A DNA stretch of 64,000 nt, taken from contig CM043963.1 of the NCBI GenBank assembly GCA_014529385.2, positions 109,718,912 through 109,782,911 on the forward strand, written 5' to 3'. Shown one piece after another: positions 33,147-44,771 of the stretch. The notes beneath the pieces are model-generated. The model made no database searches, was not told where the DNA came from, and worked only from the letters and a program-made list of their open reading frames with translations. Positions within the stretch are counted from its first letter, which is position 1. Every line of letters starts with the position of its first letter. Source of the DNA: Adiantum capillus-veneris. Taxonomy: Eukaryota > Streptophyta > Polypodiopsida > Polypodiales > Pteridaceae. The position numbers and the translations under genes are program-made.

Positions 33147-35640
33147 TTGAGCTCGGATAAGAGAAAAGCCTTCTCAAACATCGATTGCAAGCTAAGTACA
33201 CTCAGTACCTTAAGAACCTCAGTACCTCAAGAATCCAAGTACCCAAGATCTCAGTGTATGGTCGTCACTCAAAGCGGAATGGATACTCTGCATCTTCCTC
33301 GAAGCGGAATCGATACTCTGCATGAAGGTGATGAGAGTGGAGTTGGAGAAGAAGAAGTTTCTACACCGGAAGGATTGTTCCCCGCTCCTCCCCCATCCCC
33401 ATCGACGCCACAGGTTGCACCAAATCCTCTAGAGGCTTTGGTCAAGTCGATGATAGACATGATGCTACAACAAGAGGCGCAACGCGCCGCCATGGATCGT
33501 GCCGTGAAGCTCAGTGCATAGCGGCCAAAGAAAGGAAGGCATCGATGGAGTTGGCACGAGAGGCACAGCGCGACCAAGGCATGCAAGAGTTGGTCCTTCA
33601 GGTTCTCTCATTGAAAATCGATTCTCCCAAAGAGACAAGTGAGTCATCAAGTACTCCAAGTACCAATGACACCTCCAACAATCCAGTCACTAAGAAGTTG
33701 ATGTTCAGTAAGTATGATGGTGTTAGCCGCTGCACAAGTCACACCGTCGGAAAGAAGAACTATTGCACCTTTGAAACCACCTGTGATAAGCACCTGTAAA
33801 TATTTATGAAGAAACCTTCTAGCATGAAACACACTTGGAATTAGGAGAAACCAAGAACATCATGACGTAGCTCGTCTCGAGTAGATGTCCATAGAGTATC
33901 CATAGACTAAAAACAGAGGAAAAATGAGAGAGATATGGCCATCCGAAGTTGGGGGTGTACTCTCTGGGAAGTTTGCAGGTGTTGCAGTCTGCAGAGAATT
34001 GCATCTATAATAATGGGGGCCTTTCTTATCTTTTATCCCCAAAGATTTTCTCTCTCTTCTCAGCCGACAAGGCTCTCTTTGTAGACTTCTTTCAATTGGT
34101 CCATTTTTGGCCTTTTTTGGGTAGGAAATGAGGTGTCGATGACCTTTGACCCAAGGGAGGGGGGTGTGTCCAGGGAACCAAAAAGGGAGCCACGAGCCTG
34201 GGCAGGCAGTGGAAACACAAAAAATGGCCATCTTCCCCCCCATAAAGCCCACGAACCCCCATAGCCAAGCCTTGAGAGAGCTCCTCTCACCTTTGACACA
34301 CCCTTAATAGGCACCCCATCCTCCCCTTATACCCTCCACTTTCCCCTTCCCTCTTCTCATGTGGGATAATCTCAATGCCACATGGCACATTCCTCCCACT
34401 CTTCTCCAAGTCCCTTGTCTCCCCACAAAGAATTTACAGCTTGACCCCTTCTCAGGACCAACTTCCCGAGAGCATAGTGCACTGCTCCGGCCACCAAATG
34501 CAACGCCGTAAAGCACGGCTCGGAGCCCATTACCTCGGCTATCTCCAAAAATTTAAAATCTGAGCATTTCTAATTTTAGATCATCAAATTGGCCCAGTTG
34601 CTTTTGTCGCATGCATCTGCAACCGCTTTTTTAGTCGAGATCACCCATTTCAACACACATACTCACGATGTACAAGTCCAATTCACAAGCTATAAAGCAC
34701 GGCTGAAAATACTTATTAAAAATCATGTTTTGGGGACTCGAAAAACCAAAAATATCAACATCCAAGCCTAGCAAAACCAAACCTTTGTACATGAATTTTT
34801 ACATGGTCACTTCCAAGACTCGAAGCACTATGTACACATATATACATGAGGCTAGTTAGCAAGATTTTTGGCATGATCTAATGACTTTATGCTCATCCAA
34901 AAAACACCTGACAATGGTAAGATGGATGCTAATGTCATACATTCTTGGTTGCATCAATTTAATGCTTACTTTGCAACAACTAAGAAAACAGGCTATAGCA
35001 AAGTTTTGACGGCAGGCATGTATCTTGCCGGTGATGCCATTAATTGGTATCAAGCGTGGTAAGAGGCACAGTTGGTTGTCCACCTAGAGGAAGCTTAGGA
35101 AGGCGTGCCCCTTTCTTTCAATTGGGCCGACTTCCAAGACAAGCTCAAGGCGCGTTTCATGCCACCACAATACCTAGCTCGGTTAAAAAAAGATTGGCCA
35201 ACGTAACCTTAAGCAAAATGGTACAGTAGTTATGTCTTTCTAACCGTGTTTTGCAGCTCGGCACTCAATTACGCAAATTGGATGAGGAGCGCAAAGAGGC
35301 CTTCCTTTTCGGGTTGAACCAGTATGTCAAGTTTGTTGTCGAAGTCCTTGACCCAATAGATCTCAACAAGGCGGTAGTGATTGCTCTCGCACACGAGATG
35401 AAGCACAACAAAGGTAAGCCTAAGGAGAACAAGTCTTCTCACAGTACCTCTTAGAATCCTCAGAACCCACAGAATGGTAAGACCGGTAAGACCAATGGTA
35501 AGAATGGTAATTCTTCTAACCAATCTTCCTCTAATCCTATGGAAAAGAACTCTCAAAATAAATCTAAGGGTAAAGCAAAACCATTGCTAAACCTAAGCTG
35601 ACCCCAAATGAAAAGGTTGCAGAAGGAATTATAGGAGGAT
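33147..35640 (+). pseudogene. Gypsy family A gag, interrupted by a solo LTR
   Basis: The likely start is at about 33281 (MDTLHLPRSG), aligned with the gag of copy A1; an in-frame ATG also exists upstream. Segments: acidic/proline-rich N-terminus (FPAPPPSPSTPQVAPNP); a coiled-coil region that is shorter than in A1 and broken by a TAG at about 33519; VTKKLMFSKYDG (ending at 33720); the insertion 33721-34913; then the Gag core KMDANVIHSWLHQFNAYFATTKK and LRKLDEERKEAFLFGLNQYV. A Lys/Asn/Ser-rich tail leads to the CCHC knuckle at 35685-35730. Several stops and frameshifts are present. Gag forms the cytoplasmic particle. Confidence 0.87.
33721..34913. mobile_element. Probable solo LTR, 1193 bp, inserted in gag
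   Basis: It starts TGTTAGCCGC and ends CACCTGACA (TG...CA). It splits a gag reading frame that is intact on both sides (SKYDG / KMDANVIH), as shown by the uninterrupted gag at 1405-1562. ATGG flanks both sides (33717-33720, 34914-34917); a fifth matching base is lost. It contains no ORF and no match to the other LTR families here. The TGTTAG start suggests a Copia-type LTR, but that is inference. Confidence 0.8.
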
Positions 35641-35669
35641 ATATAACACCCGAAGAACAAACCACTTAT

Positions 35670-38600
35670 GTGAAGGAAGGTCAATGTTTTCAGTGTCACG
35701 TTACGGCTCATATGAAAAATACATGTCCTAAGACAGCACCACCTAGAGAACCCAAAGCATCTACAGCTACCACAAGCACTTTAGTGAACCACAATGATTC
35801 TCCACATGTCTCTGATACACACATCGATAAATCTCTCTCTAAATGTTACAGTCATGTGAAGGGTCAACGTCTTGTGATATTGTTTGATTCAGACAGTATG
35901 CATGATGTGGTTAGTGACTCTCTTGTAGAAAAAGCCCGCTTGGAGGTTAGCTCGACAACTCCTCTAGAGGTGTCTGGCTTCGCTCTCGGTATGAACTCTC
36001 TCTTTACACAAGTGCCTTGATAAGCTGGCCATTGTTCAGCAACCTTCCTTCCGTAGAAGATTTGTTGTGTCTCCTCTTCAAGGATGTGATATGATTTTGG
36101 GCATCCGATGGTTTCGTGAACATAACCCTCTCATGAATTCGGCAGACAATACGCTCACTCTAAATGCCAAAAGTGATTCTCCCATGATCATTCGTGGGTG
36201 AGAAGGATCTTCATTCTTTACCTCTCATTTCTCATATGCAGGCAAAGCGTGAATTACGCCGGGGAGTACAAGCGGCATTCATTTATGCCTCTCTAGTCAA
36301 TCAGGCCCTCAAGGCTCCAGAAAGGTATTCAGGTTTGTTTACCAAGTATGAGCACCTCTTTTTGCAGGATGATTTTCCACCCCGTCTCCCTCCCGAGCAG
36401 CCGGAGGACCATCGCATAGAACTCACAGAGGGGGCACAACCAATTAATAAGGGTCCCTACTGTTTAAACGAGTCTCAACAAGAAGAGTTAGAGCGGCAAC
36501 TCACGGAGTTGGTGGCTAGAGGATTCATACACCCTAGTGTAAGTCCTTTTGCTACTCCTATTTTGTTTGTCCGCAAGAAAGATGGCTCGTGTCGTTTGTG
36601 TGTCAATTACAGGGCTTTGAACAAGATGATCGTCAAGAACAAGTTTCCGATGCCTCGCATTGAGTATATACTCGATAGGCTAAATATGACAAAGGTTTTC
36701 AGCAAAGTCAATCTCAAAAGTGGATACCATCAAGTAAGGGTATTTAAAGGCAATATCTACAAGACCGCCTTTTGCACAAAGCGAGGGCAATGGGAGTATG
36801 TAATTATGCCTTTTGGATTGACAGGTGTCGTGGGAACATTCAACCATCTTATGGTAGGCCGTTTTGGTGATATGATTGACGTGTATGTGTTTATCTTTTT
36901 TTTATGACATTCTAATATTCTCTGTATCATGGGAAAAACATGAAAAGGATATGGAAAAGATATTAGCGCATTTGGATGAGTGTCAGTTGTACTTTGCAGC
37001 TAAGAAGTCTGAATTTTTTCTAGTTGAAGTTACTTATCTGGGTTATATCATTTTTGTAGAAGGTGTCAAGCTTGATCCCGCAAAGGCAGAACAGGTTAAT
37101 AATTGGAATTTATCCAAAACTGCCTATGATGTGCGTTTTTTTCTTGGTCTATGTCAGGGATATAGTTCGCACATAGAGAAATTTGCACGCATTGCCGCAC
37201 CAATGACAGATGGTTTGAAAGGGGTGAAAACTCGCCGTCAGCGCGTTGTTTCGCCCAAGGCAGCCATTGAGGCTTTTGAAGCTCTCAAGGTTGCAGTGAC
37301 AGTAGCGCCGTGTCTCATCCTTGCCTCTTGGGATGACCCATTTGAGGTATGAAGTCTAGACGGATGCGAGCAATGTCGCCATAGGAGATGTGCTTCAACA
37401 ACATGGCCATCTAGTTGCATTTTTCAGTCGGAAGTTAAATAGTGCAGAAAAGAACTATTCAATTTATGATAAGGAACTTCTGTCTGTTATTCAATTTCTA
37501 AAGCATTGGAAGCATTTTCTTTATGGTAGAGAGTTCATAGTCCGCACAGATTATCAAGCCCTCAAGTGGCTCCAGTCTATGCCTAGTGCACATTGGAGTG
37601 ATCGCCAAGCACGGTGGTCCCAGTTTTTTAAGCAATTTGGTGGTTTGATTGATTATGTTCCTAAAAAAGCTAACCCTGTTGCAGATGCATTAAGTTGCAA
37701 AAGACAAATCTTGGCTCTTGAGTCAAGCTCCACACTTTCTATTCAGGGTGTCTCTTTCGACAGCATGAAGAATCAGTACGCAGATTCCGAGTTTGGTAAG
37801 CAATGGTTGCAGGCTCTTGCTTCCCAAGGGCCTAGCAACTATCTCATTCGTGAAGGTTTGTTGTACTTTCGTCACCATCTATGAGTGTTGCCCTCTCTCA
37901 GGCCAGCCATATTGCACGATGCTCATAACTCTCTCATGGGGGTGGGCACAAGGGAATGAACACTTTGGAAAAAATAGAAAGATTCTTTTATTGGCCTAAA
38001 ATGCGAAAAGATGTGTTTAATTATGTCACACAGGGCACCATTTGTCAAAAGGTAAAAGCCCCTAGGAGTAGGCAGAAGGGTCTCTTGATGCCGTTGCCTA
38101 TTCCCAAAGGACCTTTTCAAGATATCCCTATGGATTTTGCGACTAATCTTCCACCTAGTTTGCATGCAAGGAACACACAATGCTTAACAATCGTTGATCA
38201 TTTCAGCAAATTTTGCATGTTAATTCCTTGTAAGGCTACAATCACTACACAAGATGTAGCAAGGTTGTTCATTAAGCATTGGTACACTCTGTGGTTTGCC
38301 AAAGTCAATCGTTTCAGAGTTAACTTCACGTCAAATTTTTGGCGAGCTTTCTTTGAAAATTTTGACACAAAGTTAAATTTTTCTTCTGCTTTTCATCCAC
38401 AGTTAGATGGTCAAACAGAAATCTACAATCATTTGGCTTTTGATGTTCTAAAGTCTTATGTGCATGATCAACGGTCTCATTGGGAGCTCTATCTCCCATT
38501 AGTCCAAGCAATTTTGAATGACTCTTATTCCTCTACCATTGGTAGAATTCCGTATGAGGCAGCATTTGGCCATCCGTTCTAGTCTCTTTTGACTCGTTCG

Positions 38601-38867
38601 GTCAATCAATTGCCTGATGCCAATGCTGAAAGTCAGCCATTGGATGAGATTACTGAGAGTTTGAAGCTTCAGCTAAGCAAGACTCGGAAGTCTTATTCAA
38701 GGCAGGCTAATAAGCATTGTCAGGATTTTACTATCAAGGAAGGGGATTGGGTCTATTTGAGAATCAGGAAGCAACGTCTTAAGCAAGTCGAGAAGAAGTA
38801 TCCTAAGTTGTCTTTCAGAATGTATGCTCCATTTTCTGTAATTAAAAGATCAATGAGGTTTCTATGA
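35670..38867 (+). pseudogene. Gypsy family A pol (CCHC, protease, RT, RNase H, integrase)
   Basis: CCHC knuckle at 35685-35730 (CFQCHVTAHMKNTC). Protease at about 35870-35900 with the active site DSG changed to DSD (ILFDSDSMHDVV). RT at 36400-37200: KGPYCLNESQQEELERQL, VRKKDGSCRLCVNYRALN, LKSGYHQVRV, FGLTGVVGTFNHLM. The catalytic box reads FYDILIF across a frameshift near 36880-36910, not the usual (F/Y)xDD. RNase H at 37355-37700 (TDASNVAIG, YDKELLSVIQFLKHW, RTDYQALKWL). Integrase at 37940-38580: FYWPKMRKDVFNYV, TIVDHFSKF (first Asp). The second Asp is lost (VNRFRVNFTSNFW), and Glu is kept in DGQTEIYNH. The tail 38589-38867 is basic. It is clearly dead. Confidence 0.9.
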
Positions 38868-38904
38868 AATTGCAGTTGCCTAACTCACTCATCGTCAATG
38901 CACA

Positions 38905-38948
38905 ATGGGGGCCCTTGGAGGGAGGTTTAGGACCCCATCTGGTGCCAT

Positions 38949-39026
<78 letters not shown>

Positions 39027-39167
39027 CTTTTAGTCACAGTAACATTCACTTTCTGTCTCTCTAAGAATAGCGGAAGGCTCTCCCTTCCGCAAGTAAAAAG
39101 AACCTTGAGTAAAGTTAGGAGCACTCATCCTGAGCACTTTCATCATTCATTTCCGCTGCACTTAACA
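38905..39167 (+). mobile_element. Gypsy family A 3' LTR fragment
   Basis: It matches the last ~270 bp of LTR A2 (GGGCCCTTGGAGG through GCACTTAACA), including a (CT)n run at 38954-39022. The 5' part of the LTR and the polypurine tract are missing. Confidence 0.88.
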
Positions 39168-39402
39168 CGTGCTTCATGCTTTTCATCAATCCATTTGTCT
39201 TCTTTTCAAGAGCTTTGTCAAACTCTTTCTGCGAGTAGAGTCTCTGCTTTTCTGCACTTGGCTTTGCTTTCTGCTTCATTACTAACTTGAGAGGAGAATG
39301 GATCACTTCTTGCAATCTGGAGTGAACCTCATCAAGCGGGTAATTCTTCAAGTGATTCACATATAATTTCGGGTCCTTGGAGTACTTGACTGATCTTTCC
39401 AT
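39168..39402 (-). pseudogene. Possible gag N-terminal fragment
   Basis: The minus strand is open from 39402 (MERSVKYSKDPKLYVNHL ... QKAKPSAEKQRLYSQKEFDKALEKKTNGL). It is Lys/Glu-rich with no domain I recognise. It ends exactly where the family A element begins, and the minus-strand gag D resumes on the other side at 31921. It may therefore be the separated N-terminus of that gag. The homology is not established. Confidence 0.45.
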
Positions 39403-39444
39403 ACACGTATCAACTTGCAGTTGATGTCTGTACTCCGCTGTGTC

Positions 39445-39491
39445 GACATGCCCGCCTTAAGTTGGGCGTGCCACTTCACAAACTTGTGACA
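39445..39491 (-). mobile_element. LTR family E start, 47-bp fragment
   Basis: TGTCACAAGTTTGTGAAGTGGCA on the minus strand matches the first bases of E2 and of the LTR at 39781. It breaks off after about 47 bp. Confidence 0.6.
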
Positions 39492-39523
39492 CAAGCTAAA
39501 AACATAGCCTACAAAGTGCAAAA

Positions 39524-39780
39524 TCATAAGTAGAGGGGAGTGGCAAAAACATAAGTAGAGGTCAACACTATGGTCCAGAAGTAGAGATCCAAGGGTGGAG
39601 GAAGCTCGAAGTAGAACTCTAGAAGTAGTGTGCTCCAATTCTCACCATAGCTCACCTCATCATCATCATTAATGGCATCGTCGTCGTCGTCGTCCTCCTC
39701 TTCATCAACACTAACTGAGCATGATCTCCCAATATAGCCAAGACGAGTAATCAGAACAGGCTCAACCTCTTCATTTGTAC
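39524..39780 (-). pseudogene. Unidentified coding remnant with acidic tail
   Basis: The minus strand encodes NEEVEPVLITRLGYIGRSC, then an acidic run (DEEEDDDDDDAINDDDE) and a hydrophobic C-terminus to a stop at 39524. Acidic tails occur at the C-termini of some plant transposases and nuclear proteins, but nothing specific is recognisable. It is cut at 39781 by LTR E. Confidence 0.3.
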
Positions 39781-40231
39781 TGTCACAAGTTGTTGACGTG
39801 GCATGCCCACCGAATAGGAGGACGGGCCGAGAGGACAAGGGGCTAAGAGTTAAAAACTCTAACCCAGAAGAAACTCAAGATGTGGCCGTGGGACCTAAAG
39901 GGGTTAGGGATTTAAAAACCTAACCCTACCGACTTGAAGAGCACCCGCCAAGGGGCCTAAACCCTAAAAACAAAAGCGTGCAGGCTGGCTAGCTGGCTGA
40001 TTTTTGTAAATTGCGTTGACATGCCACGTGGCACTACTGTGCGGATTTATGTGATTTGTGCTAATAGCTTTTTGCAATTTTGGCGCATGCTTTTGAGTGC
40101 AAATTTCTTTGGGATTGAGTGTTATATTTTCTCTCTCTCTCTCTCTCTCTCTCTCTTCAAATTCAATTACTTGCAGATTTTGTTTGTGTGTTGCTATTGA
40201 TTTCTAGCTTAGAGTGTCCAAGCTTGTAACA
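39781..40231 (+). mobile_element. LTR family E, 5' LTR (451 bp)
   Basis: TGTCACAAGTTGTTGACGTGG to AGCTTGTAACA, followed after one base by the PBS. It contains a CT run at 40131-40156 and the direct or inverted CCTAACCC-type motifs shared with E2. Confidence 0.87.
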
Positions 40232-40232
40232 A

Positions 40233-40244
40233 TGGTATCAGAGC
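40233..40244 (+). promoter_or_regulatory. Primer-binding site (initiator tRNA-Met type)
   Basis: TGGTATCAGAGC, two bases after the CA end of the LTR at 40231. Confidence 0.9.
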
Positions 40245-40277
40245 TCAAAACTATTCTTCTTCTACGAAGGATCCGAT

Positions 40278-41312
40278 TGTCAGGTGCAACGGAAGTGTTT
40301 ATGGATTTAGCTTGGATCTAGTACTCCGCACAAACACAAGGGACACTTTACTTCAGTTGAAAGAATTGAATTGAACTGAAAGAAAGAGAGAGACAAGAGA
40401 GAGAAAAGAGACGACACAGGGATGTCAGGTCCCAACCCTCAAGGGCCTCTTGCTCTGTTGCCAGAGCAAGTACTTTCTTTATTCTTGCACAAATGCTTAT
40501 ACAATGACTCGATGCTGAGATGCTAATGCTAATGGGTACTGATGTTGTGGTACTTGATGACGATGATGACAATGATGATGTCGACACCGACACTGACAAC
40601 TGTCAAGGCTGAAATCTGAAAATGTGAAGTACTTCTGCTGTGAATCTGCTACGTGGCAATAGTGCGGCGATAATCTGCAACCGCCAATGCATGCAAAGCT
40701 GAAATACAAAAACGCCACTTGATCTAACTGAATCTGCAAAGCGCTGGCTGCTTTGGGCTGAAAACAAAAACGCTAGGCTGATCTCGGTGTTGATGGTCGA
40801 TGCGGCGAGGATCTGCAACCGAGAAGGGTGCGGTACGGCGAGGTTCAGGACTGATCTGAAAATGCTGGTTTTATGGGCTGAAACTGCTGGTCTTTTGATG
40901 CTAAAAACGCTGGGCTGATCTTGAGAGAAATGCTAGAGAAGGTGCTGCAGATCGGATGCCTGCCTCCTTGTGTCTCTGCATTCATCTGCTTCTACTAAGC
41001 ACCTTGGGCCTGCTTATATAGCTAGATTATGCTTGGTCAAGCAACCATAAGAATGCCCCCACGATTCTGGAATAAATGGCTAAAGTCATTTATTGATTAA
41101 GTGACTAAAGTAAGAATTTATTCACGCGGCACAAAATGCCTACATGCTACAAATGATTGTTCTGTGTAAGAGAGGGTAATGCAACTATGACCGGCCTAAA
41201 CATGCATGTCTTGCTAGAGGCTCACGGTGCTAGGCTCAATCCTAAGCTCCTCGATCATGCTAGACTGTGGCAGAACATGTCCACATAGCACAAGTAAAGT
41301 GCGCATGCGACA
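40278..41312 (-). repeat. LTR-B, 3' copy
   Basis: 1035 bp, from TGTCGCATGCGC (41312) to CACCTGACA (40278) on the minus strand. TATATAAG lies at 41013-41020, and several AAAACGC motifs lie at 40700-40910. Confidence 0.9.
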
Positions 41313-41936
41313 CCTCCCCCTGTTGAAGGTGAGGCACAACTACCGAACTTCTTTCTGTACTTCTAATGCTGACTGCTGCTGATGCATGTGGATGCATAAC
41401 CAATGAAGATTCCTCCAAACGGGTGGATACCTGCGGATGTAGATTTGGTGCGATGTAAACACCTACCATATGAGTTATCAGGTAGCCTTACTACTGTCGC
41501 AGAATACCAGCCTTCCTGCTGACTCTTCCTTGCGAGCAAGTACGACCACTCGAAATATTCTTGTTGTGAAAACATTGCGGGTGAAGCTGAAAGGTAAGGA
41601 TGATCGGAGATAAATCCAAGGGTTTCTTGTCGACAAAAGTGGATGCAGGCTACATGCGAATGCAAATGCAAAAGAGGTTAGGGATCCTGTCTTTAACTCC
41701 TTCCATATCCGCATAAGAGGCAAGTAGGTCCTGGTACTCAAGATCTGGGTTCTCGTGTATACGATGTCGATCTTCATGGCAATGAAGATGGGATTTGGGA
41801 AGTCCATGGTCGGACTCGAAAGATTCTTTCAAGAAAAAAAACTGGGAGAGGTTCCTTCGGTTCTTGAGTTCTTGAGGTTCTTGGTTCTTTTGGAGTTCTT
41901 CTTTAAGTTCTTCCCTTGAGTTCACGAAGCCCAAGC
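41313..41936 (-). other. Internal region of the family B element
   Basis: 624 bp. The minus strand has a short open frame (41940-41650, MCLGFVNSREELKEEL...) that starts in the LTR and is rich in Glu, Lys and Asn, without recognisable homology. A purine tract lies at 41313-41325. It is probably a non-coding carrier region. Confidence 0.65.
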
Positions 41937-42977
41937 ACACAGGTGCAGTGGAAGTGTTTATGGATTTACCTCGGATCTAGTACTCCGCACAAACACAAGA
42001 GACACTTTACCTCACTTGAAAGAACTGAACTAAACTGAAAGAAAGAGAGAGAAAAGAGACGATACAAGGATGTCACAAGTCCAAACCCTCAAGGGTCCCC
42101 CTTGCTCTGTTGCCAGAGCAAGTACTTTCTTTATTCTTGCACAAATGCTCATACAATAACAAGATGTTGAGATGCTGATGCTAATGGGTAGTGATGCTGT
42201 GGTAGTTGATGACGACGATGTCAACGACAAAAATGGTGTCGACGCCAACGACGATGTCAAGGCTGAAATCTGAAAATGCGAAGTACTTCTTCTATGAATC
42301 TGTTGTTGTGGCGATACTACGGTGAGGATCTGCAACCGCCAATGCATGCAAAGATGAAATGCAAAAACACTAGCTGATCTGGACTGAATTTGCAAAGCGC
42401 TGGCTGCCTTGGGCTGAAACCAAAAACGATAGGCTGATCTGGGTGCTAATGGTTGATGCAGCAAGAATCTACAACCAGAAAGGGTGCGGTACGGCGAGGT
42501 TCAGGGCTGATCTGAAAACGCTAGTTTTATGGGCTGAAAACGCTGGTCTTCTGATGCTGAAAACGCTGGGCCGATCTTGAGAGAAACGCTAGAGAAGCCG
42601 GAGGTGTTGCCGATCGGGTGTCTCCCTCCTTGTGTCTCTGCATTTATCTGCTTCTATTGAGCGCCTTGGGCCTCCTTATATAGCCAAATTATGCTGGGTT
42701 GAGCAGCCATAAGAATGCCCCCACGATTCTGGAATAAATGGCTAAATTCACTTATTAACTAAGTGACTAAAATAAGAGGTGGTTCACGCGTCACAAAATG
42801 CCTACATGCTGAAAATGACTGGTCTGTGCAAGAGAGGGTAATGCAACTGTGACCGGCCTAGACATGCATGTCCTGCTAGATGCTCACAATGGTGCTAGGC
42901 TTAGTCCTAAGCTACCGGATCATGCTAGACTGTGGCAGAACATGTCCACGTAGCGCAAGTGAAATGCGCATGTGACA
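41937..42977 (-). repeat. LTR-B, 5' copy
   Basis: 1041 bp, from TGTCACATGCGC (42977) to about 41937 on the minus strand, with TATATAAG at 42675-42682. Its last bases (CACCTGTGT) differ from the 3' copy (CACCTGACA). The two LTRs differ at many positions, so the insertion is not recent. Confidence 0.88.
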
Positions 42978-42982
42978 CCGAT

Positions 42983-44541
42983 CCTTTCTGCAGCACACAC
43001 GAGTTCTTGCAGAGAATCAAACAGAGACGACACCCCTTTTGCGGGGGGAGATGAAGAAAAGAACAATCCCAGCAAGGGAACAAATGAAATCATTGGAGAT
43101 TCCAATGAGAATAAGCCTTTTTTCGAGGATGTACCAAGATCAAACCTGTAGGTACAATCCAATGCAATATGCCAAACTCCATATAGACTCGGAAGAGCAC
43201 ATACACTCCCATTGTTGTAACTTGATTCCTTAAAATCTTCACCAAAACTGTTCTCTGTACTTGTGTTGCAGAGAATACACCCACAACTAAACTGTGCATT
43301 CAATATCTAGTACATAACATGACACCAATACTCAAGGTAAGAGTAAAGGAACCGCCTAGGGGAATTACAACATGCCCACGAAGATCGGAATGAATTGCCC
43401 CTAAGTCGGAGCCCTCCAAAGGGAAGCTTGGAGGAAGCATCCAAATGTTGCTGACTGCAAGAGAAGAAGCTAGATGTTCCCACCAATTGCCGACACTACA
43501 TGCAAACCTGTTCAAAGGATCTCGACAAATCTGTTGTCGAACATCAAGAAAACCGCCTATGAAAGGTTGCAAATCTGTCCAACAATTGGTACTGACAAGC
43601 TCACAAAAGGTCAAAGAAATGACCAAATCTGTAGGGCCACACTACCATCGGTGAAGAGAGAACATCAAGATAGGAGTAGTCCACGCTCCAACAAAACCTT
43701 CTCGAACTCTTGTCATTGTCAGTTAAGCCTCTAGCACCACATGCTCCACCTCTAAACCTCATCCCCACTAAAGTCAGATGATCACACAAGAAGTGGTTCT
43801 GGAGAAAGAAGAATCCCCCTCTGCTTGTCAAAAGCCAACTCCAATGCATGTACTCAAACATGCACTTGAATTCGAGCCTAAACTACTACATACTATACTA
43901 AAGCCGGAACTGAACCTTTCATTCTTGAATGGAAAAGCAGAAATCAAAGAGCATACTCTGCTTCAAGAGGGAAAAAATAACTGTGTCATCCATAATCCAC
44001 AAATGGTACAAAAGTGCAACCGAATCATCAACCTGCTATCCATCGGATAGGTAGCTCCGTCAACAATTACAAGAAAGACATGCATTTGCAAAAGAAATAT
44101 CAAATCTGCCAATCCATCTCCGCGAAGAGAACCATAGAAACCTCCTCCACAAGTCTTGAAGATCTTACTACAATTCAAACACTTCTCCCTGAAGAAGAAG
44201 CTAGAAATAAATAGCTTCCCCTCTGTATCCAACAACCGCATGCTTGCTCCCCTTGCGCAAAGTCACGACAACATGACTCTATCTAGGTGGACCAAAGCAA
44301 TCCATCAATGCTACACATCCTGTAGCCTCCATCAAATTCCCCTCAATGAAGAGAGGTCAAGGTAAACAAGGGTAAAGACGGGGAAGTCATAGACGAGGAT
44401 CCATAGCCTCCACATAACCCAAATCTGTCTCAAACTGGAGAAAAACCAAGAAAAAACAACAAGCTTCTTCTCTCTCAATTAAGTTCAAAATGGCACCGGA
44501 TCAACCAAATCCGAGCATCCAAGGTGGTCGTGTCACATCGG
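42983..44541. other. Internal, non-coding LTR-element sequence
   Basis: The left end continues the internal region of the plus-strand LTR E element interrupted at 40277. The right end is the leader of the minus-strand LTR-C element. The boundary between them is not visible. Open frames of 60-127 codons exist on both strands but look like chance and match no domain I know. Confidence 0.45.
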
Positions 44542-44553
44542 GCTTTGATGCCA
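44542..44553 (-). promoter_or_regulatory. Variant primer-binding site
   Basis: The minus strand reads TGGCATCAAAGC right after the LTR-C end, two changes from the initiator tRNA-Met site. It is probably a decayed site of the same type. Confidence 0.6.
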
Positions 44554-44706
44554 TGTCAAAGGTGGAAGTGGAAGATGCAATGAAGACAAGAACTTGCTCG
44601 TAATCTAGTAGACACCTCAGCTCCGATCCAGAACACTTGCAATGCCACACACAAGAACAAGGCACCTGTGGAGAAGAGGGATCACCACGGTAGAAAGAGA
44701 GGACAT

Positions 44707-44771
<65 letters not shown>

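Larger units (their letters stand above)
31922..39167 (+). mobile_element. Ty3/gypsy family A retrotransposon, near full length but defective
   Basis: The order is 5' LTR (31922-32849), PBS, leader, gag, protease, RT, RNase H, integrase, and a truncated 3' LTR (38905-39167, only the 3' quarter). A probable 1.19-kb solo LTR sits in gag. It lacks the 5' three-quarters of its 3' LTR and carries many stops. The flanks TGTGA and CGTGC are not a convincing target duplication. Confidence 0.9.
40278..42977 (-). mobile_element. Complete non-autonomous LTR retrotransposon (family B), 2.7 kb
   Basis: Two LTRs of about 1035-1041 bp (41937-42977 as 5' LTR, 40278-41312 as 3' LTR on the minus strand) surround a 624-bp internal region. 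The outer ends are TGTCACATGCGC and CACCTGACA. The flanks are a perfect 5-bp target duplication, CCGAT (40273-40277 and 42978-42982). It has no gag or pol and no PBS I can recognise, but a polypurine tract (CAACAGGGGGAGG) precedes the 3' LTR. It sits 33 bp after the PBS of LTR E. It must have used proteins supplied by other elements. Confidence 0.93.

Noticed and set aside
39524-39838. hAT transposase C-terminus suggested by the acidic tail
   Set aside because: The acidic run and the segment before it do not contain a recognisable hAT dimerisation motif. Kept only as an unidentified remnant.
42920-44365. Several 60-130 codon frames on both strands
   Set aside because: No domain, no consistent codon pattern, and the region is bounded by LTR/PBS signals, so it reads as non-coding element DNA.
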